Below, piece by piece: positions 13,701-24,778 of a DNA stretch of 64,000 nucleotides. This DNA is from Pipra filicauda (lineage: Eukaryota; Chordata; Aves; Passeriformes; Pipridae). The stretch lies in the NCBI RefSeq assembly GCF_003945595.2, contig NW_024104365.1:4559049-4623048 (forward strand), written 5' to 3'. The notes under the pieces were generated by a model. That model was not told the DNA's origin, did no database searches, and was given only the letters and a program-made list of their open reading frames with translations. A program made the translations under genes and the position numbers. The first letter of the stretch is position 1. Each line of letters starts with the position of its first letter.

Positions 13701-14636
13701 ATTTTTATTTGATGATTGCCATGGCTAGACTTTAGAGGAATAGAAATCTTTGAGAAAAAAAAAATCAATTGGACCTTATTTACCAAAACTATCAGAATTT
13801 AAATACCCTATTACACAAAAACCCCCTTTAATTGGATAAATGTGATCTTCCCTGAAAGATCTTTATTTATCCATAATGAGATTCTGTCAATATCAAGGAA
13901 ATATTGCTCAGTTAAGGTTAATCGGATGTGTGGTGATTTCTAAACTTTTTGTTGTTACTGTTTGCTAGTATTTATTGCCTGCAATACAGCTTACTTGAAA
14001 GAGATAAACCATCCATCAGTAGGACATGCCCCTTTGGCAGTTGTCTTATCAACTATTTGAGCACCATTCTTTTTCATTAAGTGTTTCATCAAACATCTGT
14101 CTGTCTTTTGTCTTCTTTTTACAAAAAAACTGCTACAGCAAACAACCATTCACATATCATCCCTTGCAGTGGATGATATTGTGTGAGTTTTTTACAGTTT
14201 GCACTATTATTTTAAATCTCCCCCACAGAAAGAAGGCAAGAAAAAGGTAGTACATTTTACTGAACCATGTGAAAAAAGTCCAGCATGTATTTTCAGGCAT
14301 CCAGCCCTTCAACATGCTGGTTGAAAAACAATGAAGTCCTTTTGCTATTTACACTTACTTACATATTATATTAAAATATGTAAATGTTAGAACCATATAA
14401 CAAGAGAATACTCCTGTTGCTGTAGAATCTGAGCTTGATTTTTTTCTGCTACAGCAGTAAAAGGCAATTGACATGCAAAACAACATCTTGGCACCTTGAC
14501 ATTTTAGGATAATTAAGGTGTAAGGCAAAACAAAGAGATTTCAAAATGCTTTTGTTTAAAAAAAATCCAATAGAAAAGTTTTTCAGGTAGAGCTGGAGGG
14601 CGAGAAGTTTTTAAAAAGGAGAGAAACAACATTAGA
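10706..14636. other. AT-rich intergenic DNA
   Basis: No gene supported. Open frames at 11300-11638 (minus) and 11589-11978 (plus) overlap each other and resemble no family I know. A-runs occur near 13540 and 13755. Confidence 0.5.
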
Positions 14637-15432
14637 ACCACAGAATCATAGAATCATTAAGGTTGGAAAAGACCTCCAAGATCATTGAGTTCAACTTTTG
14701 ATCAAACACCACCTTGTCAAGTAAGTTAAGTCATAGCACAAAGTGCCACATCCAGTTGTTTCTTGAACACTTCCAGGAATGGTGACTTTACCACCTTCCT
14801 GGGCAGCCCGTTCCAAAGCTTGACAACCCTGTTTGTGAAGAAATTCTTGCTGATGTCCAACCTGAACCTCCCCTGAGGTAGCTTGAGGCTATTTCCTCTT
14901 GTCCTGTCACTAGTTGCCTAGGAAAAGAGGCCGATCCACACTTTGCTACAACTTCCTTTCAGGTAGTTGTAGAGAGTGGTAGGGTCTCCCCTGAGCCTCC
15001 TTTTCTCCACACTAAACAACGTCAGCTCCCTCAGCTGCTCCTCATAGAACTTTCTGGACTCTTCCTCAGCTCCACTGCCCTTCTCTGGATATGTTCCAGC
15101 ACCTCAATGTCTTTCTTGCAGTGAGAGGCCCAGAACTGAACACAGTATTTGAAGTAGTACTTGAAGCACTCTCACCAGCGCAGAGTACAGAAGAACAGTC
15201 ACTTTCCTAATCCTGCTGGCCACGCTATTTCTGATACAGGCCAGGATGATATTTGCCTTCTTGGCCACATGGGCACACTGCTGGCTCATGTTCAGTTGAC
15301 TATTGACCAGCACCTCCAGGTCATTTTCCACTGGGCAGCTTTCCAGCCACTTTGCCCCCAGCCTGTAGCGCTGTGTGGGTTTGTTGTGACCAAAGCACAG
15401 GACCTGGCACTTGGCCTTATTGAACCTCATAC
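14637..15432 (-). mobile_element. CR1 LINE 3' part, minus strand, with reverse-transcriptase C terminus
   Basis: It starts with CACAGAATCATAGAATCATT at 14639. On the minus strand, 15104-15430 still translates to the CR1 RT C terminus, with [34 protein letters not shown] and similar blocks. A frameshift or stop ends it early, so it is a fossil. Confidence 0.92.
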
Positions 15433-15620
15433 AAGAGCAGAGCAGCAGGAGAGAATCATCTCCTTTGACCTGCTGGCCATGCTCCTTCTGTTGCAGACCA
15501 GGATTTCATTGGCTTTCCGGTCTGTAAGCGCACACTGCCAGCTCATGTTGGGTTTTTCATCAACCATCACCCCCAGGTGATGTGCAGGAGTACTCTCAAT
15601 CACCTCTTCACCTTATCTTT
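15433..15620 (-). mobile_element. Second, different CR1 fragment joined to the first, minus strand
   Basis: It repeats the same RT stretch in a diverged version, with a TGCTGGCCATGCTCCTTCTG-type block (about 15470) and a CAACCATCACCCCCAGGT-type block (about 15562). It is therefore a separate insertion or subfamily, in the same orientation as its neighbour. Confidence 0.7.
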
Positions 15621-18600
15621 GGCATAAGAAGAATCACAGGCTCCAAATAAATAAATTTAATGGAAGCACAAGGAATGCAGATATCTGAATTACAAATATC
15701 TTATGTGAGATTTAGTTGATGAAAGACAGCTAGAGAAATGTAATGTTAGAAAGCTAAAAGAGACAAAAAGAAAAACAAAGGACTTTCTAGACTTCTAAGG
15801 TAAGTTTGGTATTCAGAGCAGTTAAAACCAAATTACTAAAACTAGATTAAACTGAAACTGTTTGGAGTTCAGTATGTCTTGCAGGCTGTTCTCAGCCTCC
15901 ATCCCTATTTCAAAAAATCAAATCTTCTGTTAATTAAACAATTTGACCTTCATTCTTCTTAGGCAACAACTTTCAGTTTCTATGGGATAATGAAAAACAA
16001 GTGAGTGGAACCAATGGCACTTCATACTCTATGTCTAACAGAACCCAGGAGCTACAGGCAAGAATGGAATTTAAAAGCTGGAAGATGTCAGACTTATTTG
16101 AGATGACACAACTACATAACTTATAAATGAGGAGCATGATATAAACTCAACTGGTACCTCCCTAGTTTTTAAATTTTATTGAACTCTATAACCTGGATTA
16201 AAATTTGCCATGTTTGTATTAACCACTTTTATTCTGATTTCAAGCAGAGCAGTTAGACATTTCCAAGAATAGGACTAAAGGACAGTATTTTTTTTTTCCC
16301 ACATCAACAAATTCATACAAGCTTTTCTTGCATACATGCCAGCTTGAAAGGTCTTGAAATTTGCACTAGGGAATTTTTAAATGACGTAAACTGTCCCTGG
16401 AAAAAGTAATTTTAACTTAGCACACTTTTAAAATATTATTCAACCTTCAAAAAAAAGTCACAGTTCATACATGCTGAATTGTTATAACTTTTTCAAGAAA
16501 ATTTCACCAAAATGTTGATTAGAGTGAGAATCCTATGGGCCACTGTTGAGCTGGATTTTTATTCTGCAGGAGCACATCTGAGCTGATTTTGTCCAGGTTA
16601 ACAGCTGGAACCAATCTGTAGTACCTGAAGAGTACAGAAAGACAGGTTCAAATACTCACTTACTGAAAAGCCAGGTCAGAGGGAAGACCATACATTTGCA
16701 ATGTTTGGTCTTAATCTTACAAGATAGATTTTTTTATTACATTTTTTAAAATAGTAGTTTTGAAACGTGTATGTTTAAGTTTACAAAGCTAAGCACTCAG
16801 AATTTGGAAATGAATTTGGAAAATAAAATTGGAAAATAAAATTAAAGTTTCCTGTGCAAACACATTTCAGACCTTTTTCCATTACTGCAATTACTTACAT
16901 ATGTGACCTCATATGATCAGGGAAGTTCAAGGAAAACTTTCCAAAAATATAGCCATAGAATTTTTTTCCTGTAATTTAGCCCATGTGTGAAGATATGTAA
17001 TACTTCATGTTACTCTCAACAGTGTACTTTGTGTTTGTAGTATCTATCATGGTAAGTGCTGATTATCACTTCCAGCTTTTCCTTTTAAATGCCTCCTTCC
17101 AGCCTCCTAATTCTAGGTTAGAGCATTTCCTGTGATAAGCACATCCAGTTTTCATCAAAGGGAATGGAAATACCACAAGCACAACTTGTAATCTGCACTT
17201 GTGCTTGCTACTTTCCTGTGATCATACAAGGTGACACTTGCATAGCAATGAGCATCTGTCCACGCTAGGAAGCCATGCTTCTGTTGAGCAACCCAAGAGT
17301 ACATTGGTGGTATTGCCACACTATTCCTTTACCAAATCAAACCTGATTTTCTATCTGTCTTGTGTCCATATGTGCTTCCATCTTCTTACCAAAGATTAAG
17401 ACTGACTGATTGAATTTATCCTTTTTTATATGGATTATTTAACAATTTCTTTATAATGAGTCACATTTTCATGTTTTTCTTAATCTCCTATTAACACTGG
17501 TCTTTTTAAATTTGCAATTAACATTTTCTTTAATCTGAAGATCTGAAAATGTTCTTTCAGAGGTGGGTTGAAACAGGTTAACAGTAGGTAAGCTTTTATA
17601 AATGTGTCACAAATGCAATATATTATATACAAAAAATTAGCAAGTTATTTATGACACAGAATTAATGAAATTTGACATTCAACTCATGTTTTGGACACAT
17701 CAATCTTCATAATTTGGAAACACACTCTGTTATAATTATGCACTTACAGACTATCCTTTCCAATAAGTTTCCCAATTATAAGCCAACTTGTATGCCAAAT
17801 CAATTAATGCTCTGTCTAATGCAAAAACAATCACCAATTTGATTTCTGCTGAAAGGTCTATTTTTCTACCAATATAGAAAAATGGGTTGAATTGTGACTA
17901 TTTAGCAATATCTTTTCTCCCACACATATGGAAGCTGGAAGGAGAAATGAAGTTGTGCAACATTAAGGCAGAGTCAGCGCTGAAGGGATGAGGAACTTCA
18001 GCTGAATCTTGAATTCTGGTAAGACGACCTAGATACAGCAGTAGTGCATTTCCACAGTGGTTTTCATGATTTTACATTATTTCTGAATAACACCTGACGA
18101 AATGTCAAACCAGACAAGAGTAAGGAGGCTGTTAAGTTACCGTCTTGATGCAGCAGGCAGCTTTCAGTTTTTTCAGTAGGATAAGCAAAATTTTTTGTGG
18201 GAGCTTAGCAGGCATACAACAGTATCTTTTTCATTGTTTCAGAAAAAATATGACTTTACTTTCATTCTGTGTGCTTGTAAAATATGCTATAGAATAAAAA
18301 GGTTATTGAGTAACTAATAGAAACTTCTGAAAAGGGTTGTGAATCTGCCTATTCCCTCACAGCCTGGCAAGATGCTTGGAGCAGAGGGGCTTGCCAAAAA
18401 AATAAATATGTAATCAGACCTGCCAACATTCACTCACTCAAAACTACATTCTTTCATACTGAATTCCTTGTAATGTTTTCAAGTTTTTCCCTCTAGGGAG
18501 AAGGACATTTACCATGAATATTATGAGACATTGACAAAAATCTCACTGCTATTTATTCCCTGGGGACACTGAATCTGTGATTGAGGAAATAATGTTTCAC

Positions 18601-18760
18601 CTAATAGCCCACACAGGGACAATGCACTCATTCTGGAGTAATTCTCTTCATATCTAACTTTTAAAAGCCATACTCCCTTTCCATGTCAAGAAAAGCATCC
18701 TCCACAGACCTGCATCTGAAGCACCAGCAGGGCCATTCAAGTATTTTCCTGTAGTCTAGG
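15621..18760. other. AT-rich intergenic DNA
   Basis: No gene or repeat family recognised. A short tandem GGAAAATAAAATT repeat lies near 16818-16843. Confidence 0.5.
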
Positions 18761-18761
18761 T

Positions 18762-19474
18762 AAGATTGACGGAGAGATAGACAACAGGTTAGCAAAGTCA
18801 CATAGAGCTTTCGGAAAACTCCATAAAGGAGTTTGGTGAAATAAATACCTGAAGAAAAGTACCAAGATCAGTGTTTACAGAGCCATTGTGCTGTCTACTC
18901 TTTATATGGGTCCGAATCATGGGTCATCTACCGCCACCACCTGCATCTCCTAGAATGCTTCCATCAACGCTGCCTCCGTACAATTCTAAACATCCACTGG
19001 TCAGATTACGTGACCAATACATCTGTTCTAGAACAAGCAGCAGTCACAAGTATTGAGGCCATGTTACTGAGAACACAGCTGCGCTGGGCAGGGCACGTTT
19101 CCAGGATGAAGGACCACTGCCTTCCTAAGATCTTGCTTTATGGTGAACTTGCCACAGGCTGCTGCATGAGAGGAGCCCCAAAGAGAAGATACAAGGACTC
19201 CCTGAAACAACATCTCAGCCTTGGCCATATTGATCAACATAACTGGTCTACTCTGGCCTCCAGTCAGGAGGCCTGGAGACACACTATGTATAACGCTGCT
19301 GATGCTTTTGCAAATGCACGCAGGATCACTCTCGAGGAGAAAAGACAACGCAGAAAGAATCGTGTCTTGCCAATACCACCTAAGGAGTCTTTCTGCTGTG
19401 CCTTTTGCAACCGGACTTGTCTATCTCGCATTGGCCTCTTTAGCCACCAGCGCACTTGTAGCAAATGTGAGTAG
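18762..19474 (+). mobile_element. Fossil of a non-CR1 LINE: RT C terminus plus C-x2-C-x12-H-x3-C finger
   Basis: In the first frame the RT-end blocks (IDNRLAKSHRAFGKLHKGVW) are cut by TGA at 18837-18839. Then STKISVYRAIVLSTL leads to a frameshift of two extra bases near 18904. From 18905 the frame is open for 189 codons to TAG at 19472, with YGSESWVIYR, LRWAGHVSRM, RRYKDSLKQHL and a terminal Cys-His finger at 19397-19459. This arrangement is familiar from LINEs of fish, reptiles and invertebrates, but not from CR1. The clade is not assigned. Confidence 0.85.
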
Positions 19475-20380
19475 AGCCCTTCCCACATCTTCATTCGCAA
19501 AGCCTAGCCATGAGGCTAACACAAGGAGGGTAAAAAAGTTTATCTTGCTCAAAGCCTCTGCTCAGATCAACTTGTCAGATAGATGTTTTTGATAAACTGC
19601 CCTAATAAAAGCAACAATACCACTGAAGCAATCTACAAATCTTCAATAATAATTGAATTCTATAATATTGAATCTATTGCATTCTAAGAAAGAAACTCTA
19701 TGAATAACCAATTTTTATTTGGTTTTTTTTTGGTACAACCTAATCAACTGTATCTTTATCTTATTCTCTAGGAGAGCAGCTACATCTCTCCCTACCTCTT
19801 GCTGTTATTGGCTAGAACTTATTTTTTCATACTTTATCCATTTTTTTTAATACAAACCTCATATTTTTTACATTCTTCTCAGCATCTGTCTTGTCAATAC
19901 ATCACGTCATGCAGTCCTATGACTACTAGGTTTATAAAAGTCAGAAAGGTGCCTCCTAAATTTACAAAATCACATTGTTTTGTCTTGAACTCAAAGGCCT
20001 ACATTCATGATGCATACAAACTACTATTTTTCCAGTGGAGTTTGCATATGCAGCTTAGTGAAGTTGTAGAACTTGGTGTTGCTCAGACTGTTCAGTAAAT
20101 TACCCACTTTGTCTTCTGATACAGCAGGCACAGCCTCAGTGTAGAATTACCTGTAATACACACAAAAACCTTGTCTCCTACTTCTTCCACTTTATCATTC
20201 TTCCGTAAAATGGCCAGAGGGAAAAGCCCTGTTGTAGAAGTCACTTATCTCCCCAGGTTATCCCAGTCCAGTACACTTCATTCTGCACTGTCTGGTGGTC
20301 CCTAATAAGGTTAGAGTGAACTCTCTTATCAGGTATACCTGGTCAGAAAATTCTTCCAGACATATATTTAAGTCCCAATG
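19475..20380. other. AT-rich intergenic DNA
   Basis: It may include the LINE 3' tail just after 19474. Nothing else recognised. Confidence 0.5.
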
Positions 20381-20483
20381 AGTTCTGCTTTCTGGGTGGA
20401 CAAAAATTCCCTCAGTTCAGTTGTCCCTACGAGTTCTGCTTTCTAGGAGTAGCAAAATTCTCTCAGTTCAATGTCCTGTAAGG
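20381..20483. repeat. Imperfect 51-bp tandem duplication
   Basis: The unit starting AGTTCTGCTTTCT at 20381 recurs at 20432, and both copies share a CTCAGTTCA block. The divergence indicates an old duplication. Confidence 0.7.
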
Positions 20484-21896
20484 AATATCTAACTTCAAAG
20501 AGTAAATCTGGCAGGAGGGAAGTCTGGGATGCCTCTTTACAGCTCTACATGATGTTCAAAGTTTCTTCACAGATACAATTGCTTTTCAAGTCTGCAGTGT
20601 GTAGGATCTATTGTATAACCTGTGTGAAGCTTTCCTGTCTTGTCATTAAGCTTAGTAACCATTTCAACAGCTTCAGAAAGTTCCCATGCAAGAATCTGGG
20701 ATCTTGTTAGTGGGTTGATGGCCATTCTCCAGACTCCCAGCAGCCTAGTACACGCCTCAGCTTGTGGCTAGATGTGGTTGTATCACCTCCACCAAGCTCA
20801 GCTCTGCCTTCCAAACACAGAAAGACAGTAGGAAGCTACAGGTCATGGCTTCTTGGAGCAGAACTGAAAGAGCAGCATTTCTATCAGCACCTTTTTTAGT
20901 TACAGGCATCCCACCCCCACGCTTTGGGCACAGGAACTGACCACTGTGTCCTTTCTGAACTCTGAGTACCAGAAAAAGATTTGTGAAAACTGTTGTCCAC
21001 TACCGATGCTCATTACTAACAGGACTGTAATTCTTTGTCTTACCCCATATTTTGGTCAGAACAATTTTCAGACTCTGAGTCCTCTTTGCAGATAGCTTGC
21101 TCTGCCAAGATATCTTCTGACAGCTCCTGCTAGAAGACAGCTTCCCACTGACATCAACTTTCTCCATTCACTTGACTTCTGCTGGAAACCTGCCTTCACA
21201 CATTTTTAACTCTTCTCTGGCCTCTCAGGCTATCATGATGGCAATTTTTTCTGATATGTAGAATATATAGAATCCATATGGACCATCAACGGGCACTTTA
21301 AACTTATGGTAGATCTCCTCATATGGCAGACCTGACATCTTAAGAAATGTGGACAAAGTTGGTCTGTAACTATGCTTAGTAAGTAGGTTTGAATTTATTT
21401 TGCTCTATCTTCTTTTCTTTATCTTTCTTTACCTTCATCTCATTCTTTGCTTCTGAACATTGTAATACATAGACGCCAAACCCTCGCCTCTAAGTCAGCA
21501 TCAGACAGTATTTTACAAGAATCTGAGACACCTTTCCTCATTTTGTTTGTCATCCCACATCTCCTATTACTCTGGAAGAAACATTATAGCATTCCTCAGG
21601 TATAATAAAATAGTTTTCCAGCTCTCTCTCTCTCTTTATAATCCATCTGTTTGAAGAGTTGTGAAGTTTAATAGATATTCAATAAAGCTTCTGCTTTCTG
21701 AAGACTTGAATTTTCAATTTCACAATCTGTCCAAGTTTTAAATCATCAGTAAATTTTCTTTGGATAAACTACAGTTCAACACACTTCTTGGGTCTAAACT
21801 GTTTAGAAGAGATCAAGGTAGTCTTTCTGATTTCTGCTATTTAATGAACATCTTCCTTTGTTTCAAAATGTGTGGAATAGTTTTTAGTACCTTGTC
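20484..21896. other. Intergenic DNA, possible degraded coding traces on the minus strand
   Basis: No gene supported. A minus-strand reading around 21236-21345 is open and protein-like but too short to identify. A CT microsatellite lies at about 21631-21645. Confidence 0.4.
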
Positions 21897-22096
21897 TTTT
21901 TTTTTTTTTTTTTTTAACCAAACTGCAGCAGTCAGGCAATATCCAGCAATATTACTGTTGGCTGCTTTGTGGTTCTATCTATTTGAGCTCTCCTCAGGTA
22001 CTTGTTCAAACCATCTTTGGTGCCAATATCTGCTTCTTCAGCATAGTTTCTGGCTGCTTCACACACCTCAGCTTTAAACCAAGTGGGAACAATCAC
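21897..22096 (-). pseudogene. Possible retrocopy fragment: 54 protein-like codons next to a T19 run
   Basis: On the minus strand, 22096 to 21935 reads as 54 codons containing VIVPTWFKAEVCEAARNYAE and ending ILLDIA-stop. A T19 run at 21897-21915 would be a poly(A) tail 3' of it. Upstream minus-strand frames up to about 22200 look protein-like but are interrupted. I do not recognise the parent gene, and chance is a real alternative. Confidence 0.25.
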
Positions 22097-23390
22097 CTGA
22101 CATGGCAGACTCTCTGATCACATTGCATTACCGATAACTTTAATCACTTGGGACTCTTTCCAGCATCTGAACTGCTTTTTACCTAAGTGAAATTTTTATT
22201 ATGCTTTCGCCAAACTGTCAGGATTTGAAGTGGAACAGCATTGACTTTACCAGCAGGTTCTTCTCAACTCAGCGCAGATGCTCCCTTCTATGCTTTGAAT
22301 ACCAGGGTGAAATGTATTCAAATGTATTCCTAGAGCATTACACTTCTGAGTTCACTGATCATTACACACACAGGAACAGAAACACACACATGCACACATG
22401 TAGAGAGACACTCTCGTTTGGCCTGCTCTAATGAATTCTATCAGGTTGCTCCTGCCTTCCCCTTCCAAAGGAGCTCTAACTGAATCTGACTTTCATCCCT
22501 GGTACTCCAAAGATGATTTGGCAACTATTTTTCAGGTCTTAGGCAAATGACCAATTTTATATGCCCAGCTGTTTCTCAAAGACAATGAGACAGTTTTTAT
22601 ATAACAACCCATTCCCTGTACCTACAGATGCAAAAACCAGTACAAGCAAGAAAACAATTTTCCATATCCTGTGGTTTACATTCTCTCCCCAACCCCAATC
22701 AGATATTGTATTCTTTAGCTAACAATCCTACTGTAGATTTATAGTGAAATCACTGTTAGGACACGTTAAGATGAAAGAAAATACATTTATTTGTTAACGC
22801 ATGGAAAGCAGACTTTACTGAAGTTCAAACAAAGCACTGGTGATAAAAAGGCAGGAAAATTGTGCCTATTTCAAGATGACATCCAAACAGCCCTCCAGAA
22901 CCTGTGACAAGCTGTAAGCCCCTAATCCACATAGCTGAGTTCTGAGGACATTTACAGGAGTGCACTTCACGCTAGAAAGCATGCTTACTTTTATATTTCA
23001 TCTTCAGTTTTGGCCCTTCTGAGCTTGCAGCCAGCTTAAAATCATTCCCTAGCCCTGCCTGCAATTCTTTCTTGATTCAGTCAAGATAATGTTTCTATCT
23101 ATCAGCCTATCAATCTATCTATCTTTTCCCTACCAGCTTGCTGGCTTGACCCTCCTTGCTTTTAAAGGACTGGCACTCCCTGGGCACAGCCAAGCAGCAG
23201 TACAGGCGGTACCCAATCTGACCAGCAGTGCCCCACAGCTGCATCCCAAACAGCTGCCTGGTGCACCCTGAGACAGAGTCCTCCACCAACGAGCAGGGTA
23301 ATGCTTAAAACCTCTCGCCATGCACGGTAGGAATCTGTGACATTCCATATGATCACAGGAAACACTAATTACATTTTATTCAGTCAAGTA
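22097..23390. other. Intergenic DNA
   Basis: Short CA-rich (22363-22400) and TCTA-rich (23093-23122) microsatellites occur; no gene recognised. Confidence 0.5.
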
Positions 23391-24203
23391 AAACCTTGAC
23401 AGGTTGGAGAGATGGGCAGAGAAGAACCTTCTGAAATTCAACAAGGGCACACGCAGGGTCCTGCACCTGAGATAGTACAACCCCATGTATCAGTATGGGC
23501 TGGGTGCTGACCTGCTGGAAAGTAGGTCTGCGGAGAAGGACCTGGAGGTCCTGGTGGAAAACAAGCTGTCCATGAGCCAGCAGTGTGTTCTTCTGCCCAA
23601 GAAGGCCAATGCTATCCTGGGGTGCATTAGGATGAGAATTGCCAGAAGGTCGAGGGAGGTGATTCTGCCCCTCCACTCAGCCCTGATGAGGCCACATTTG
23701 GAGGGCTGTGTTCAGACGTGGGCTGCCCAGTGCAAGAGAGACATGGAGCTCCTGGAGCAAGTCCAGCGTAGACCAACAAAGACGATTAGGTGACTGGAGC
23801 ATCTCTCTTATGAGGACAGGCTGAGAGATCTGGGTCTGTTCAGCCTTGAGAAGAGACAACTGAGAGGGTCCCTTGTCAATGTCTAGAAGTATCTGAAGGG
23901 AGGGTGCCAAGAGGATGGATCCAGGCTCTTCTCAGTGGTAGGACAAGAGGCAATGGGCAGAAACTAATGCACAGAAGTTCCACCTAAAATGAGGAAGAAC
24001 TTCTTTACTGTGCGGGTGACCGAACACTGGAACAGATTGACCAGAGAGGTTGTGGAGTCTCCCTCACTGGACATATTCAAGAAGCATCTGGATGCAATCC
24101 TGTGCCATGTGCTCTGGGATGACCCTGCTTGGGCAGGGAGGTTGGACCAGGTGACCCGCTGTGGTCCCCTCCAACTTCTGTGATTCTGTGATCCTGTGAT
24201 TGC
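23391..24203 (+). mobile_element. CR1 LINE copy abutting the IPO5 CpG island, plus strand
   Basis: It keeps an open RT C-terminal stretch (23485-23793, with DLEVLVENKLSMSQQC and ANAILGCIRMRIARR), then interrupted CR1 tail blocks. It ends in a typical terminus of TGATTCTGTG-like units at 24179-24200. It is 5'-truncated, as most CR1 copies are, and has the same orientation as IPO5. Confidence 0.95.
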
Positions 24204-24351
24204 GTGGGGCGGGACAGCAGCACAACGTCACGGAGCGGCGGGAGGCGACGCCCCGCGATCTCCCGCGCTTTCGCTCCCCTCCCCCGCCCTGCCCCGGCCC
24301 CGCGTCCCGGCGCGACCCCTCCCTGCCCGCACCGCCCGACCGCGGCGCTGA

Positions 24352-24572
24352 CCAATCCCGCCGAGCCTGCCGGGGCCGCTCACCAATCAGAGCGCTCTGC
24401 CGTCTCTGCCTCCCGCCCCCGGCGCGGCGGCGCACCAATGAGACGCGAGAAGACAACCCCCCTTGGGGGCGGTTGATCCGTCGCTCCGCGCTGTTCGCCT
24501 CGCCCCGAGCTGCCGGGACGTCAGGGGTAGGCAGGGCCAATCGGGGGCGAGGCCCCGTGCGCCGCAGCCAAT
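24352..24572 (+). promoter_or_regulatory. Five CCAAT boxes, all in the same orientation
   Basis: CCAAT occurs on the + strand at 24352-24356, 24383-24387, 24435-24439, 24537-24541 and 24568-24572. The first and last neighbouring pairs are each exactly 31 bp apart, about three helical turns. CCAAT is the NF-Y core site, and NF-Y promoters often carry two or more boxes with a similar spacing. NF-Y binding here is inferred. Confidence 0.75.
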
Positions 24573-24632
24573 GGGAGCGCGGCTGGCGTTGCGGCCCCGC
24601 CCCTCGATCCCCCGCCGGCGGCACGGCCGGTG

Positions 24633-24679
24633 CTCCCCCTTCCTCCCTCCCTCCCTCCCTCTCCTTCCCTCTCGCAGCA
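24633..24679 (+). promoter_or_regulatory. 41-nt uninterrupted pyrimidine tract just before the start codon
   Basis: Positions 24633-24673 are entirely C or T. Within them, four CCC runs separated by single T residues (24645-24659) mean the opposite strand carries GGG runs with one-base loops, a strong G-quadruplex pattern. The tract is followed by GCAG and then the start codon two bases later, so it also looks like a 3' splice site. It may instead be a 5' UTR pyrimidine element. No upstream non-coding exon could be proven. Confidence 0.5.
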
Positions 24680-24778
24680 ATGGCGGCGGTGGCGGTGGCC
24701 GTGGCGGAGCAGGAGCAGTTCTACGCTCTCCTCGGAAACCTGCTCAGCCCAGACAATGCGGTCCGCAAGCAGGCCGAG
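24680..24778 (+). CDS. IPO5: IPO5 coding exon 1 (residues 1-33)
   Basis: The exon begins at ATG in good context and runs to GAG followed by a gtaacg donor, phase 0. An alternating Ala/Val stretch precedes the conserved first HEAT helix ([15 protein letters not shown]). It lies wholly in the CpG island. The Ala/Val segment makes it three residues longer than the human N terminus as I recall it. Confidence 0.95.

Noticed and set aside
23485..23793. Open frame of 102 codons
   Set aside because: This is the CR1 reverse-transcriptase C terminus, a transposon fragment and not a host gene.
24200..24679. In-frame N-terminal extension of importin-5 upstream of the start codon
   Set aside because: The frame stays open only because GC-rich sequence lacks stops. 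It begins without ATG inside the promoter, and the translation is Pro/Arg-rich noise.
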